A stretch of DNA of 64,000 nt from an uncultured Oscillospiraceae bacterium (GCA_910588135.1 CAJUOT010000008.1:4716-68715), one strand, 5' to 3'; counted from the stretch's first letter, positions 31,363 through 40,587 are shown. Notes: generated from the letters alone by a model not told the origin. Made by a program: numbers and translations.

Positions 31363-32725
31363 GCAAATAAAGGCCGGGGCGGACTGCCTGCTGGAACACT
31401 ACGTGCTGGCGGTTATGCTGCTGGCTGTGGTAGCGTTCACCGTGGGCGGCGTGGGCAGCCCGGACGCCGTCGGCACCACCAGCCTGATCCTGTGCGCCAC
31501 GGGGCTCTCCCGCCGGGAGGCCGAGGTTGACCTGCGGATTTTGTGCCCCCTGGCCGCATATCTGGCGCTGGGGCATATCTCGTCCTATGTCACCTACGGC
31601 CATTTCACCGGCGGCTTCACCGCCACTCAGTCCGCCCTGTTTGTGCTCTATCTGCTCATGGCCTGTCTGGACGCCGGGGAACAGCTCCTGTTCCGGCGCC
31701 TGTGCGTGCTGTGGGCGGGCTGTGTCGCCGCCCACGGCCTGGTGCAGTTTCTCCGCAAAGCCCTGGGCGGAGGGGCGGGACGGCTGGGGGGACTGCTGGG
31801 CAACCCCAATGCCTTGGGTATCTTCCTGGTGGTGGCCTGGTTCGGCCTGACAGCCTGGGCACCCGGCGAGGACGAACCGGGCCCTCTGCCCGCCCTGCTG
31901 CGCCGCCTGGAACCGCTGCTGCTCACCGCGCTGGCCCTCACCCTGTCCATGGGCAGCTTCGTCGCCCTGGCGGCGGGGATGGCTTTTATGGCCGCGGACT
32001 GGCTGCGCCGGGAGGGCTGGCGGGCGGCGCTGGCCCGGACCTGCCGGATGCTGGCCAAGGCGGCGCTGGCCATGGGCCTGGGGGTGCTGATGTACTTTAC
32101 CGCGCGGCGCACCGGCATCCCCTGGTTCTGTCTGGTCCTGGCGGCCTACCTGCTGGCCCTCATGGCCATGTGGCCGCAGTTCCACCGGTTTTTGCAGGAT
32201 TTGCCCCAGGCCGCCATGGCTATGACCGCTTTCGGCGCACTGGTGGCCGCCGCCACCGTTTTCATCCGCCCCAGCTCCATCGCCACCTTTGCCGAGCGGC
32301 TGGACATGATGCGCAACGGCCTGAGCTACCTGCTGGATGATCCCCTGCTGGGGGTGGGGCCGTACCAGTGGCGGCTGCTCAATCTGGCGGACGCCGACAC
32401 CTACTACAACACCTGGCATATCCACAACGCCCTGCTCCATGTGGGAGTGGAGCTGGGCCTCCCCGCCCTGGCCGCGCTGGTGATCGCGGCGGCGCGCGCC
32501 TATCAGAAGAGGGGGCGCAACCGGGCGGGTTTCACCGCCTTTCTGGTTCACAACCTGATGGACACCAGCTTTTTCTACCTGGGCGGCACCGCCCTCCTGC
32601 TGGCCACCACCGGAGAGCCTAACCGGGGCGGCACGCGGCTGAGCACATCGGCAGTCCGGGCGCTGTTCGCCGTGTTCGGCATCCAGTTCGCCTACCACAT
32701 CTGCGTGTGGCGGGCTCTGTCTTGA
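31355..32725 (+). CDS. O-antigen ligase / Wzy-like polysaccharide polymerase
   Basis: 456 aa with about eleven membrane helices. Family marks are GLLGNPNALGIFLVVAWF and the large extracellular loop LLDDPLLGVGPYQWR, then WHIHNALLHVGVELGLPAL, the Wzy_C pattern of O-antigen ligases and capsule polymerases. In a Gram-positive cell it would link or polymerise a surface glycan, for instance on a protein or lipid carrier. The start (AGGAGGTAAACAGC ATG) overlaps the regulator by 8 bp. No glycosyltransferases accompany it here, so the glycan is made elsewhere. Confidence 0.88.
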   Translation: MVRQIKAGADCLLEHYVLAVMLLAVVAFTVGGVGSPDAVGTTSLILCATGLSRREAEVDLRILCPLAAYLALGHISSYVTYGHFTGGFTATQSALFVLYLLMACLDAGEQLLFRRLCVLWAGCVAAHGLVQFLRKALGGGAGRLGGLLGNPNALGIFLVVAWFGLTAWAPGEDEPGPLPALLRRLEPLLLTALALTLSMGSFVALAAGMAFMAADWLRREGWRAALARTCRMLAKAALAMGLGVLMYFTARRTGIPWFCLVLAAYLLALMAMWPQFHRFLQDLPQAAMAMTAFGALVAAATVFIRPSSIATFAERLDMMRNGLSYLLDDPLLGVGPYQWRLLNLADADTYYNTWHIHNALLHVGVELGLPALAALVIAAARAYQKRGRNRAGFTAFLVHNLMDTSFFYLGGTALLLATTGEPNRGGTRLSTSAVRALFAVFGIQFAYHICVWRALS

Positions 32726-32739
32726 AGGGGGAACGCTTC

Positions 32740-33420
32740 ATGAGGGAAAAATTTCAGGAGCACCGGGCCGTCTGGTTGCTGCTGGCCGCGTTCTGCGCCG
32801 CCGCCTGCGTCGTCCTGCTCAACTGGCGCAGCACCGTCCGGGGCCTCCCCGACACCGTGGGCCGCGCCCTCACCCAGCAGGAGCTGGCCGGCGTGCTCGG
32901 CCGGAACAGCCCGCTGGCCAGTTACGTCCTCCTCAGCCCCAACGCCACCTTTCCCCGGGAGCAGCCCATCCGCAAAATCACCATCCACCACATGGCGGGC
33001 GACATCCCCCTGGAACGGCTGGGCGAGGTGTTTGCCGAGGAGGACCGTCAGGCGTCGGCCAACTACGCCATTGACGGCACGGGGCGGATCGCCCTCTACG
33101 TGGAGGAGGCCAACCGGGCCTGGACCTCCAGCAGTCCGGAAAACGACCATCAGGCCGTCACCATTGAGGTGGCCAACGACCAGACCGGCGGGGAGTGGCA
33201 CGTGAGTGGCGCAGCCTATGAGGCGCTGATCGAGCTGTGCGCGGACATCTGCCGCCGCAACGGCATTCCGGAGCTGGTCTATACCGGGGACGAGACGGGA
33301 AGCCTGACCATCCACAAGATGTTCAACCCGGACACCGAGTGCCCCGGCCCCTACCTTGAACACAGGATGCCGGACATCGCCGCGCAGGTCACCCACAGGC
33401 TGAAAGAAAGTGCCGGATAG
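32740..33420 (+). CDS. Membrane-anchored N-acetylmuramoyl-L-alanine amidase (Amidase_2/PGRP fold)
   Basis: 226 aa. One N-terminal helix (AVWLLLAAFCAAACVVLL) anchors an amidase domain: ITIHHMAGDIPLERLG gives the first zinc His, ASANYAIDGTGRIALYV is the core, and TIHKMFNPDTECPGPYL gives the second His and the Cys ligand. It would cut the bond between MurNAc and L-Ala in peptidoglycan outside the membrane. AAGGGGGAA precedes the ATG 12 bp after the polymerase stop. In this locus it probably makes room for, or remodels wall at, the site where the surface protein is attached. Confidence 0.9.
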   Translation: MREKFQEHRAVWLLLAAFCAAACVVLLNWRSTVRGLPDTVGRALTQQELAGVLGRNSPLASYVLLSPNATFPREQPIRKITIHHMAGDIPLERLGEVFAEEDRQASANYAIDGTGRIALYVEEANRAWTSSSPENDHQAVTIEVANDQTGGEWHVSGAAYEALIELCADICRRNGIPELVYTGDETGSLTIHKMFNPDTECPGPYLEHRMPDIAAQVTHRLKESAG

Positions 33421-33463
33421 CGGTACAAAGTTTTGGAAGTGTCACCTGTCTGTAACCTTTTGA

Positions 33464-33472
33464 TGGTATGAT
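33464..33472 (+). promoter_or_regulatory. Extended -10 promoter of the surface-protein gene
   Basis: TGGTATGAT about 65 bp before the ATG, with no good -35 at 16-18 bp, as expected for an activator-dependent start. A GGTGGC/GCCACC hairpin lies in the leader. Confidence 0.5.
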
Positions 33473-33537
33473 AGGGATGTAAAGTACGGGTGGCCTCAAG
33501 AGCCACCAAAAAAGCTGTAGTGATGGAGATGATTTTT

Positions 33538-35421
33538 ATGAATGTCAAACAAAGGCTGAAAAAGCTGCTGAAAAGCGCGCTGGTCTTTGCGATGGTGTTT
33601 GCGCTGGCAGGCACCACCCTGGCAAAGGCGTATGCCACCTACTTCCCGATTATTGTCCAGCACGTGTTCCTGGACGACGCGGAGAAGGCGAAACAGGAGG
33701 AGCAGGCAAAGCAGGAGGCCGAGGGTGTAAATACGGACGCCTCCGAGGAAAGCACAGAAAGCCCGAAGCCTTCGGTCAATCCTGAGGAACTTAAAAACCT
33801 TACCTCTACTCTTGAAATACAGATGAAGGGTGTCCATGACGGTTATCAATATCAAAATGGTGATTGGACGGCAACAGATGGCACCCACGGCGATCGCTTT
33901 AACAGTGATAGCAACAAGGAAGAGATAGAGGCCGCCAAAGAGGCTGGTAACTTCCAGGTGGATAACACTTATACAGAGACCTCTGGGGACAGTACCTATC
34001 GGTACTCAGACGTAACCGTAAAAACAGATGTCATCGTAGGGGACAATGATAAGGAGACCGGCATAGCGGAGGGCGAAGCTGCTATTGACACCGCCATGGA
34101 TCGGCTGTTCAGCGGTGAGAACGATGAAGCTGCGCAGCTCCTGTCGGAGCTCCAGGCGGCCATGAACGACGGCACCCTGGCCCAGAAGTACGACGTGGAG
34201 CGCAAGCTGCTGGCCCTGTGCCAAAAGGAAGGGCTGGATGTGCCCACCGAGGAGGATCTCAATCAATTTTATCCGTATCAGTATGAGTATATCTATGACG
34301 AAGACGGAAACTGCGTAGGATCAGAAAAAGTATATGATTATTCCGATGCAAAAGGCAGAGCCCGAGCCAGTGAATACAAACTGAACTTCCTCACCGGCTT
34401 CACCGCCAAGTTCCGGCAGACCTGTGAGGCGATGGCAAAGGATATGCCCGGAGCCGCCACCCTGGAGCTTGTGGAGCTGGATTCCCAGGACACCTCGGAA
34501 GCGGCCCAGACCATTGAGAACTCACTGGCGGAGAACCCCGGCGTCACCAGTGAGCAGGCTGCGGCAGCGGCGGAAGTGGTGGCCGATATGCTGGAGGTAG
34601 TCGACTCCTGGTCAAAAACGGCTAGCAACCTTACAGTAAAGGGAACTAACGTCGGTTTAGGTGGTGGCGGTACTTCTACCGGCTTCCGCGAAACAACCGA
34701 ATATATGGGCAACGCTGAAATTGACGAGGCCAGCAAACAGGTGCTGCTGGACAACGGCTACAAGAGCTCCAGTCTGGAAATCCAGGTTGTGGTGCAGCTG
34801 TGGAAAGACAAGCTGGACAAAGATGGGAATCAAGTCCTTGATCGTTATGGACGGGTAGAGCAAGAGGCATACTCCAAAGTCTATGTTTCCCTGGATGGGG
34901 AAAACTGGACAGACGCGGATGAACCGAATGGTGAAGCTGTAGGCTCCGAGACAGTGTTCGCTTCGGGCAACGTAGAGCTGTGCACGTACACCTTCACCCA
35001 TAGCCACAGAGAGACTGCGCCCCTGCGTCCCAATCCCGACAGGCCCACACCTGATCCCAAGCCCGATCCTGATCCCAAGCCCGATCCTGATCCCAAGCCC
35101 GATCCCGATCCCAAGCCTGATCCCGATCCCAAGCCTGATCCTGATCCCAAGCCCGACCCCGACCCGGTGAACCCCCCGGAGGAAATTCCCGACCCCGACG
35201 TGCCCCTGGCCGAGCCCGACCTCCCCGAGGAGCCCCCGGTAGAGGAGCCCCCTGCGGAGGAAGACCCCCCCGTGGAGGAGATTGAGGAGCCCGATGTGCC
35301 CCTGGCGGACATTCCGGAGACCGGAGATATCTCCGATCTGTGGTACGCCGGAGCCCTGCTGGCGGCGGCCGGTCTGCTGGCCCTGCTCTGCCAGGAGCAC
35401 CGCAGCAAGAAAACCGCATAA
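33538..35421 (+). CDS. Sortase-anchored cell-surface protein with LPXTG-like signal and PDPKPDPD stalk
   Basis: 627 aa. Signal peptide at 1-30 (KSALVFAMVFALAGTTLAKAYA), a large extracellular part of no recognised domain (~50-495), a proline-aspartate stalk of repeated DPKPDP units (~500-545), an acidic Pro/Glu segment, then IPETGD at ~595 followed by a membrane helix and KK-containing tail. That is a sorting signal, with Ile replacing the first Leu of LPXTG. The central part is visibly lower in GC than the rest of the window, as often in surface antigens. Its neighbours, an amidase and a sortase, fit wall attachment. It has its own promoter candidate. Confidence 0.88.
   Translation: MNVKQRLKKLLKSALVFAMVFALAGTTLAKAYATYFPIIVQHVFLDDAEKAKQEEQAKQEAEGVNTDASEESTESPKPSVNPEELKNLTSTLEIQMKGVHDGYQYQNGDWTATDGTHGDRFNSDSNKEEIEAAKEAGNFQVDNTYTETSGDSTYRYSDVTVKTDVIVGDNDKETGIAEGEAAIDTAMDRLFSGENDEAAQLLSELQAAMNDGTLAQKYDVERKLLALCQKEGLDVPTEEDLNQFYPYQYEYIYDEDGNCVGSEKVYDYSDAKGRARASEYKLNFLTGFTAKFRQTCEAMAKDMPGAATLELVELDSQDTSEAAQTIENSLAENPGVTSEQAAAAAEVVADMLEVVDSWSKTASNLTVKGTNVGLGGGGTSTGFRETTEYMGNAEIDEASKQVLLDNGYKSSSLEIQVVVQLWKDKLDKDGNQVLDRYGRVEQEAYSKVYVSLDGENWTDADEPNGEAVGSETVFASGNVELCTYTFTHSHRETAPLRPNPDRPTPDPKPDPDPKPDPDPKPDPDPKPDPDPKPDPDPKPDPDPVNPPEEIPDPDVPLAEPDLPEEPPVEEPPAEEDPPVEEIEEPDVPLADIPETGDISDLWYAGALLAAAGLLALLCQEHRSKKTA
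35046..35165 (+). repeat. Tandem repeats encoding the Pro-Asp stalk
   Basis: Roughly seven near-identical 18-bp units (variants of GATCCCAAGCCCGATCCT) encode DPKPDP repeats. Such an array is prone to slippage and length change. Confidence 0.85.
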
Positions 35422-35424
35422 ACA

Positions 35425-35462
35425 AAAGGCCGGGGCCCTCTGACTCCGGCCTTTCCTTTTTG
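35425..35462 (+). terminator. Terminator between surface protein and sortase
   Basis: AAAGGCCGG (35425-35433) pairs with CCGGCCTTT (35446-35454), followed by CCTTTTT. It may set a high ratio of substrate protein to sortase. Confidence 0.8.
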
Positions 35463-35478
35463 ATTGGAGGACACCGCA

Positions 35479-36345
35479 TTGAAGAAAAACGTGCGCATTG
35501 CGCTGACCGTCCTGCTGGCGCTGGCACTGGCCGGCATCCTGGCCTACATCGTCTACCGGGATATGGACCGCGCCGCGGGCGTGGAGACCTACGACCAGGC
35601 GGCGGCGCTGGCGGGGGTGCCGGACCTGGACCAACTTACCCCAGGCCCGGTCTCCACCTCGGAGCCTGTCCCCACCCAGGCCCCAACCCCAGCCCCCGGC
35701 GGGGACACCTCCACCGGCGCGCAGCCCGCCCCCGCCGAGACGCCCCAGCCAAAGCCGGCCGAGCCCCAACTGCCCGTTTTCGACGCCCTGGAGCACGTGG
35801 ATCTGGAGGCCCTGCGGGCTTATAACCAGGAGGTGCTGGGTTGGATCGCCATCCCGGGCGTGCTGTCCTACCCCCTAATGCAGGGCCAGGACAACAGCTT
35901 TTACTTGAACCACACCTGGAACGGTTCCCGCAATTCGGTGGGTTCCGTCTTCATGGACTACCGCTGCCGGGGCGATATGGGGGATTTCAACACCGTGATC
36001 TATGCCCACCGCACCCGGCGGGGCGCCATGTTCGGCAGCCTGTCACACTACGCCGATCAGGGCTTCTGGGCGGCCCACCCGGATGTATATCTGGTGACGG
36101 ACTCGGGCATCAGCCGCTACCGCATCTATGCGGCCTACGAGGCGGAACTGACCGGTTCCGCCTATTACCGGCAGTTCAGCACGGCGGAGGGCCGGGAAGC
36201 TTTTGTATCGGACGGCGTAAAGCGCTCGCGCGTCCATGCGGATGTGCTGCCCACAGCGGAGGACCGTTTCCTCACCCTGTCCACCTGCACGGGAAACGGA
36301 CACGACACCCGCTGGGTGGTGCAGGCGGTACGCGCGGAGGACTAG
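35479..36345 (+). CDS. Class B-type sortase
   Basis: 288 aa. N-terminal membrane anchor (IALTVLLALALAGILAYIVY), a Pro/Thr-rich linker (~50-95), then the sortase domain: NQEVLGWIAIPGVLSYPLMQ, DNSFYLNHTWNGSRNSVGSVFMD, the catalytic His in VIYAHRTRRGAMF, the Cys in LTLSTCTGNG, and an Arg in DTRWVV. WI-IPG and the DNxFYLxH block are the class B pattern. The start is a TTG at 35479, with GGAGG eight bases before it; no ATG is available in frame near it. It probably anchors the IPETG protein just upstream. Confidence 0.9.
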   Translation: MKKNVRIALTVLLALALAGILAYIVYRDMDRAAGVETYDQAAALAGVPDLDQLTPGPVSTSEPVPTQAPTPAPGGDTSTGAQPAPAETPQPKPAEPQLPVFDALEHVDLEALRAYNQEVLGWIAIPGVLSYPLMQGQDNSFYLNHTWNGSRNSVGSVFMDYRCRGDMGDFNTVIYAHRTRRGAMFGSLSHYADQGFWAAHPDVYLVTDSGISRYRIYAAYEAELTGSAYYRQFSTAEGREAFVSDGVKRSRVHADVLPTAEDRFLTLSTCTGNGHDTRWVVQAVRAED

Positions 36346-36894
36346 TCCGGCCGCCGCGCTCCATTTGCCGTGTGCCAATCCGTGTGCAGTTTTCTTTCAA
36401 AATTATTACGCGTGCGCATGAGGCCTTCACGTGCCCGGAGTTTTCTAACCCGCGAAGCCGCTGCGGCAGTGGGAAAAACCGGGATGCCTTGCTCTGCAAG
36501 GCTTCTCGGTTTGGGTTCATGCGGTCAGAATTGATTTATTTCAAGTAACCGCCCCGTATCCCCGTCCCCCTTCGGTCCCGAATCCAGCGAAGCGAATCGG
36601 GAGCGAACGCGAAGAAATTCCCGCGAAAGCGCCCGTCAGCTTTCGTGGGGAAAGGGGCCGCAGCAGAATGAGCGAGCGGTGACTTTGAAAAAGCCGCCGC
36701 AAGCGATATGACGCTTGCGGCGGCGTGGCACAATGTGGCAAAATTGCTATTCGGGTTTCAATGTAATAGCCGCCCACAGGGCGGTCCCAACCGCGAGCCC
36801 AGCGTAGCGGGTCGCGGTTGGAAGCGAAGAAAATCCCGCCAGAGTGCAGTTTCCGGCGAAGCCGGAAACGGAACGGTGACGGGATTTTCAGAGC
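36346..36894. repeat. 549-bp non-coding spacer with palindromic repeats between sortase and ssrA
   Basis: No gene is seen. A GCCTTGC/GCAAGGC hairpin within an AAACCGG/CGGTTT stem lies at about 36475-36520. Two related compound palindromes follow: GCCGCAAGC/GCTTGCGGC at about 36700-36725, and GAAAATCCCG (36829 region) pairing with CGGGATTTTC (36879 region) around smaller stems. The phrases AGCGAACGCGAAGAAA and GAAGCGAAGAAAATCCC recur, so these are members of one dispersed family. Confidence 0.6.
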
Positions 36895-37241
36895 TGGTGG
36901 AGGCGAGGGGAGTCGAACCCCTGTCCGAAAGCACTTCCACAGGAACTTCTCCGAGCGCAGACGATCTTTTACATTCCCTCACCTAACCGTGGGTCGTCAC
37001 ACTGTCAGGCTTGGTAGAGTCATCATGCGTGGCACGGTCAACTCTTTCCGTACGCACGGGCACCACTGAGATGACGCCCCGGCCCGGCTCGTGGTCCTTC
37101 CGGGCGGGACGGCCGCGTTAAGCCGCGGCGAGAACTACGTTATCGTCGTTCTTTAATTTATAAGTTGCCCGTTTTTAGGATGTCAGGCGCATCCGCTCGC
37201 TATCCCTGCTTCGGCGCCCCCGTCGAAACCAGTACGCCCCC
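36895..37241 (-). ncRNA. ssrA: tmRNA (ssrA)
   Basis: 347 nt on the minus strand. The 5' end GGGGGCG pairs with the 3' CGCCTCC to form the acceptor stem, followed by encoded CCA (36897-36895). GGTTTCGACGGGGG near the 5' end and GGGGTTCGACTCCCC near the 3' end are the conserved tRNA-like parts. The tag frame runs 37153-37118: AAG AAC GAC GAT AAC GTA GTT CTC GCC GCG GCT TAA. It encodes KNDDNVVLAAA after the charged alanine. The resume codon would be AAG rather than the usual GCN. Its partner smpB lies 1.8 kb away. It rescues stalled ribosomes. Confidence 0.96.
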
Positions 37242-37482
37242 TCGTCGGCGCAAAGTCCGCTCACCTGCGCTTCCGCCTGCGGCGAAAGCTCCGTTCGCTC
37301 CCTTGCGCCTCCTCTCCAAACCACAGCCACTTCGTTGGGCTGCGGTTTGGGGCCGCCCTGCGGGCGGCTTTTCCCCACAAAGCCCGAGGAACGGCTTTGC
37401 GGGAGGATTTTAATGGGCGGCTTCGCCGCAGACTTCATTTATTTTCAGCCGTCCGCTTTGCCCTCCGGCGTGAAAAAGCTCT
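37242..37482. repeat. Repeat-bearing spacer upstream of ssrA
   Basis: 37268-37290 is an exact inverted copy of 6655-6677. Further GGGCGGC/GCCGCCC-type and AGCCCAACGAAGTGGCT-type arms follow. The ssrA promoter should lie here on the minus strand, but no strong -35/-10 pair was found. Confidence 0.5.
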
Positions 37483-38001
37483 TTACACCTTCTCCGGCTC
37501 GGGGTACTCCACACCCTGGGTATCCACCGTCACCGTTTTCATCTTCTGGTCCTGCTTGGGCCTGTCATTCCAGTCCCGCCTGGCGCTGACGATGGCGTCC
37601 GCCGTGTCCATCCCCTCAATTACCTTTCCGAACGCGGCGTAGCCGCCGTCCAGGTGGGGCGCGTCGTCCACCATGATAAAGAACTGGCTGCCCGCCGAGT
37701 CGGGGTCCATGGCCCGCGCCATGGACAGCACGCCCCGGGTGTGGAGCAGGCCGTTTTTGACGCCGTTCTGGCTGAATTCGCCCTTGATGGAGTAGCCGGG
37801 GCCGCCGGTGCCCACGCCGTCCGGGTCGCCCCCCTGGATCATGAAGCCGGGGATCACCCGGTGGAAAGTCAGCCCGTCATAGAACCCGGACCGCACCAGG
37901 GAAATGAAATTGTTTACCGTATTGGGCGCGGTCTCCGGGTAAAGCTCCGCCCTCATCACGCCGCCGCCCTCCATCTCAATGGTGACAATGGGGTTGCTCA
38001 T
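37483..38001 (-). CDS. Cyclophilin-type peptidyl-prolyl cis-trans isomerase
   Basis: 172 aa, single cyclophilin domain without signal peptide, so cytosolic. Active-site blocks are LTFHRVIPGFMIQGGDPDG, SMARAMDPDSAGSQFFIM and LDGGYAAFGKVIEGMD. The ATG at 38001 with AAAGGA 9 nt upstream is preferred to the ATG three codons earlier, which touches the RBS. It follows the membrane-protein gene on the same strand by 20 bp. General protein-folding enzyme. Confidence 0.94.
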   Translation of the reverse strand: MSNPIVTIEMEGGGVMRAELYPETAPNTVNNFISLVRSGFYDGLTFHRVIPGFMIQGGDPDGVGTGGPGYSIKGEFSQNGVKNGLLHTRGVLSMARAMDPDSAGSQFFIMVDDAPHLDGGYAAFGKVIEGMDTADAIVSARRDWNDRPKQDQKMKTVTVDTQGVEYPEPEKV

Positions 38002-38021
38002 AGCCGTCATTCCTTTCTTCC

Positions 38022-39032
38022 TCAGCCCCGAAGGGGGATATTGTGTTCCGCCAGATACTGCATCAGCAGGGGCTGGTTCTGCATGACCTGTGTGAATTTG
38101 AACAGCACCTTTCCGTCCCGGCCGAAGAGCCTGGCCTGTCCGCCCAAGGCGGAGGGCAAGGCCACGTTGGCAATGTCAGAGGCGCGGAATTCGGCAGCCC
38201 TGTTGAAGGCGGTGTAGGCGCAAAGCCGGTCGCCGTCCACCTCCAGCCGCCAGTTTTTCCCCTGGAGGATCAGCACCACCGATATGGCCAGCAGCCAGAC
38301 CCAGACAAGCGCCAGAAGGATGCCGGTGCCGCCCATCTCCTCCATGATCCCGACCATGACGCTCACCACCAGGAGGACGCCAAACAGCACAGCCATCACA
38401 ACGCCCGTCACCAGCGTCCGCCTGGGCGCCCGGACGGTGAACTGCCGGGGAAGCTCCAGCCCGGTGGAGGCCGGCTGGGCCCAGCCTCTGGCCGCGCCGG
38501 CCACAGCGGGGTCAATCGGGGCGTTGGGGCGGTTCGCCACCTGTCCTGACTGGGTATACTGCCGGACATACTGCCGGCAGGAGGCCACGCCCAGCAGGCC
38601 AATCAGCAGGCCAATGATCAAATTGGGCAGAATCAAATGCAGGTTTTCCGAGTCTATGATGGAGAAAAAGGCCAGTTCCGCCACCGGGACGCCGTAGTAG
38701 CCCGCGGCAAGCTGCCACTCCTCATCGGTGCACAAAACGAACATATTGGAGGCGAAATCCGCCAGCACCAGGGCCGCGATGGAGCAGACCACCACCGCAG
38801 TCATGGCCAGGGGATAGGAGCGCCGGCCGTGGAGCTTGCCGTAGCCGAACGCGGCGGCCCAGCCGATCAGAAAGCCCAGGTAGCCAATGAAAAAGTTGGT
38901 AAACGTGCTGGCCAGAAACCAGGGCACGGCGCCCACAACCGCGCCCAGCAAAGCGCCCACAATGCCCAGAGCCGCGCTGCCCTTGGGAGTTTCCTCCAGC
39001 TCGGGGCCCCGGTAGACCGTCTCATGCTCCAT
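38022..39032 (-). CDS. Membrane protein of unknown function with C-terminal PH-like domain
   Basis: 336 aa. Four hydrophobic segments lie in the first ~165 residues (ALGIVGALLGAVVGAVPWFL; IGYLGFLIGWAAAFGYGKL; LILPNLIIGLLIGLLGVA), then a linker, and two more near 205-255. The last ~80 residues (WRLEVDGDRLCAYTAFNRAAEFRASDIANV) look like the small beta-rich PH-like/DUF domain often attached to such membrane proteins. The ATG follows GGGGAGGACTTGACG. It is probably co-transcribed with the cyclophilin gene. No function is assigned. Confidence 0.75.
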   Translation of the reverse strand: MEHETVYRGPELEETPKGSAALGIVGALLGAVVGAVPWFLASTFTNFFIGYLGFLIGWAAAFGYGKLHGRRSYPLAMTAVVVCSIAALVLADFASNMFVLCTDEEWQLAAGYYGVPVAELAFFSIIDSENLHLILPNLIIGLLIGLLGVASCRQYVRQYTQSGQVANRPNAPIDPAVAGAARGWAQPASTGLELPRQFTVRAPRRTLVTGVVMAVLFGVLLVVSVMVGIMEEMGGTGILLALVWVWLLAISVVLILQGKNWRLEVDGDRLCAYTAFNRAAEFRASDIANVALPSALGGQARLFGRDGKVLFKFTQVMQNQPLLMQYLAEHNIPLRG

Positions 39033-39078
39033 CGTCAAGTCCTCCCCGTCTCTCTATATTCTTGTTTTTAATTGTATG

Positions 39079-39540
39079 TCAGCGGCGGGCCCGCATGGCC
39101 CGGTCCATCTCCCGCTTGGCATCCCGCTGGGCGGCGGCCTCCCGCTTGTCATAGAGCTTCTTGCCCCTGGCCAGCGCCAGCTCCACCTTCACCCTGGGCC
39201 CCGAGAAGTACAGCGACAGGGGGATAAGGGAATACCCGTCCTGCTGCACCTTGGCCTGGAGCTTGCGGATCTCCCGGTGGTGGAGCAGCAGCTTCCGGGT
39301 GCGCCGGGGGTCCTTGTTGAAGATGTTGCCCTTCTCATAGGGGGAGACGTGCATCCCGTAGAGGAACATCTCCCCGCCCTTCACCGCACAGAAAGAGTCC
39401 CGCAGGTTGACGGCCCCCAGCCGGATGGACTTGACCTCGGTGCCCGCCAGCTCGATGCCGGCCTCGTATTTGTCCTCAATGAAATAGTCGTGGAACGCCT
39501 TCCGGTTGGATGCGATCTGCTTGGCGGACTGCTTCGCCAT
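39079..39540 (-). CDS. smpB: SsrA-binding protein SmpB
   Basis: 153 aa, the normal length. Signature blocks are [62 protein letters not shown] and the basic tail [22 protein letters not shown], which enters the decoding centre. It delivers tmRNA to stalled ribosomes. The ATG at 39540 follows AAAGGAGG; the open frame continues upstream without an RBS. ssrA is encoded 1.8 kb away on the same strand, a common but not universal linkage. Confidence 0.97.
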   Translation of the reverse strand: MAKQSAKQIASNRKAFHDYFIEDKYEAGIELAGTEVKSIRLGAVNLRDSFCAVKGGEMFLYGMHVSPYEKGNIFNKDPRRTRKLLLHHREIRKLQAKVQQDGYSLIPLSLYFSGPRVKVELALARGKKLYDKREAAAQRDAKREMDRAMRARR

Positions 39541-39726
39541 GGGGCGTCCCTCCTTTGTACCGCCGTAGTATGACAGCATACCACATTGTCCGCTCGAATG
39601 CAAGGGAAAACCGCCCCCTCCCCACATTACAATTATGTTACAGCCCATTTCAAAATCCACTCTTGTTTTTGTCAAAGGAATAGCATATAATATCAGAGTT
39701 TCAAACCTGTGAGGGGAGGATGTCCC

Positions 39727-40542
39727 ATGGATACGCGGCCCATCGGCGTGTTTGACTCCGGCCTGGGGGGGCTCACCGCCGTGCGGGAGCTGGCCCGGAT
39801 CATGCCGGAGGAAGATCTGGTCTATTTCGGTGATACCGGCCGGGTGCCCTATGGAGGCCGGTCCAAGGACATTCTGGTGCGCTACGCCCGGCAGGATGTG
39901 GCCTTCCTGCGCACCTTCAACCCGAAAGCCGTCGTCATCGCCTGCGGCACCGTGTCCAGCACCGCGCTGGACGCGCTCCGGGAGGAAAACGGCGTTCCCA
40001 TCTTCGGCGTGGTGGAGCCCGCCGCCCGCGCCGCCGCCCAGCTCACCCGGAACGGCCGGGTGGGGCTGATCGGGACCAAAGCCACCATCCGCTCCGGGGC
40101 CTATGAGCGGGCGCTGGCCCGGCTGAAGCCCGGGGTGGAGGTCACCGCCCGGGCCTGTCCCCTGCTGGTCTCTCTGGTGGAAAACGGCCGTTTTTCCCCC
40201 GGGGACATTGTGGCGGAAACCATTGTTTCCGAATACTTAGCCCCCGTCAAGGCGGCCGGGGCGGACACCCTGATCCTGGGCTGCACCCACTATCCCCTGA
40301 TGCGGGCTGTCATCAGCGCCTGCATGGGCCCCGGCGTGTCCCTGGTGGATGTGGGGGAGCAGTGCGCCCGCTGGGTGAAGCAGCAGCTGGATTGGGACGG
40401 CCTGCGCAACGGCCGCCCCGGCGCGGGCCGGCGCCGCTATTATGTCAGCGACAGCGCCGGGGACTTCTCCGAACTGGCCTCCGTCTTCCTGGGGGAAAAC
40501 GTGGCCGGCGAGGTGGAGCAAATCGACATCACCGCCTACTGA
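39727..40542 (+). CDS. murI: Glutamate racemase
   Basis: 271 aa. It begins [19 protein letters not shown], has [14 protein letters not shown], the first catalytic Cys in [13 protein letters not shown] and the second in LGCTHYPLM. It supplies D-glutamate for peptidoglycan. The canonical ACNT around the first Cys reads ACGT here, a mild variation. ATG at 39727 follows GAGGGGAGGATG. Divergent from smpB. Confidence 0.94.
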   Translation: MDTRPIGVFDSGLGGLTAVRELARIMPEEDLVYFGDTGRVPYGGRSKDILVRYARQDVAFLRTFNPKAVVIACGTVSSTALDALREENGVPIFGVVEPAARAAAQLTRNGRVGLIGTKATIRSGAYERALARLKPGVEVTARACPLLVSLVENGRFSPGDIVAETIVSEYLAPVKAAGADTLILGCTHYPLMRAVISACMGPGVSLVDVGEQCARWVKQQLDWDGLRNGRPGAGRRRYYVSDSAGDFSELASVFLGENVAGEVEQIDITAY

Positions 40543-40587
40543 CCCTGTCCGCGCCCGTGGGAAACGGTCTGGGCCGAAAGGAAAACC

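Noticed and set aside
35046..35165. The 18-bp tandem units as an intergenic repeat or CRISPR
   Set aside because: They are in frame and encode the Pro-Asp stalk of the surface protein.
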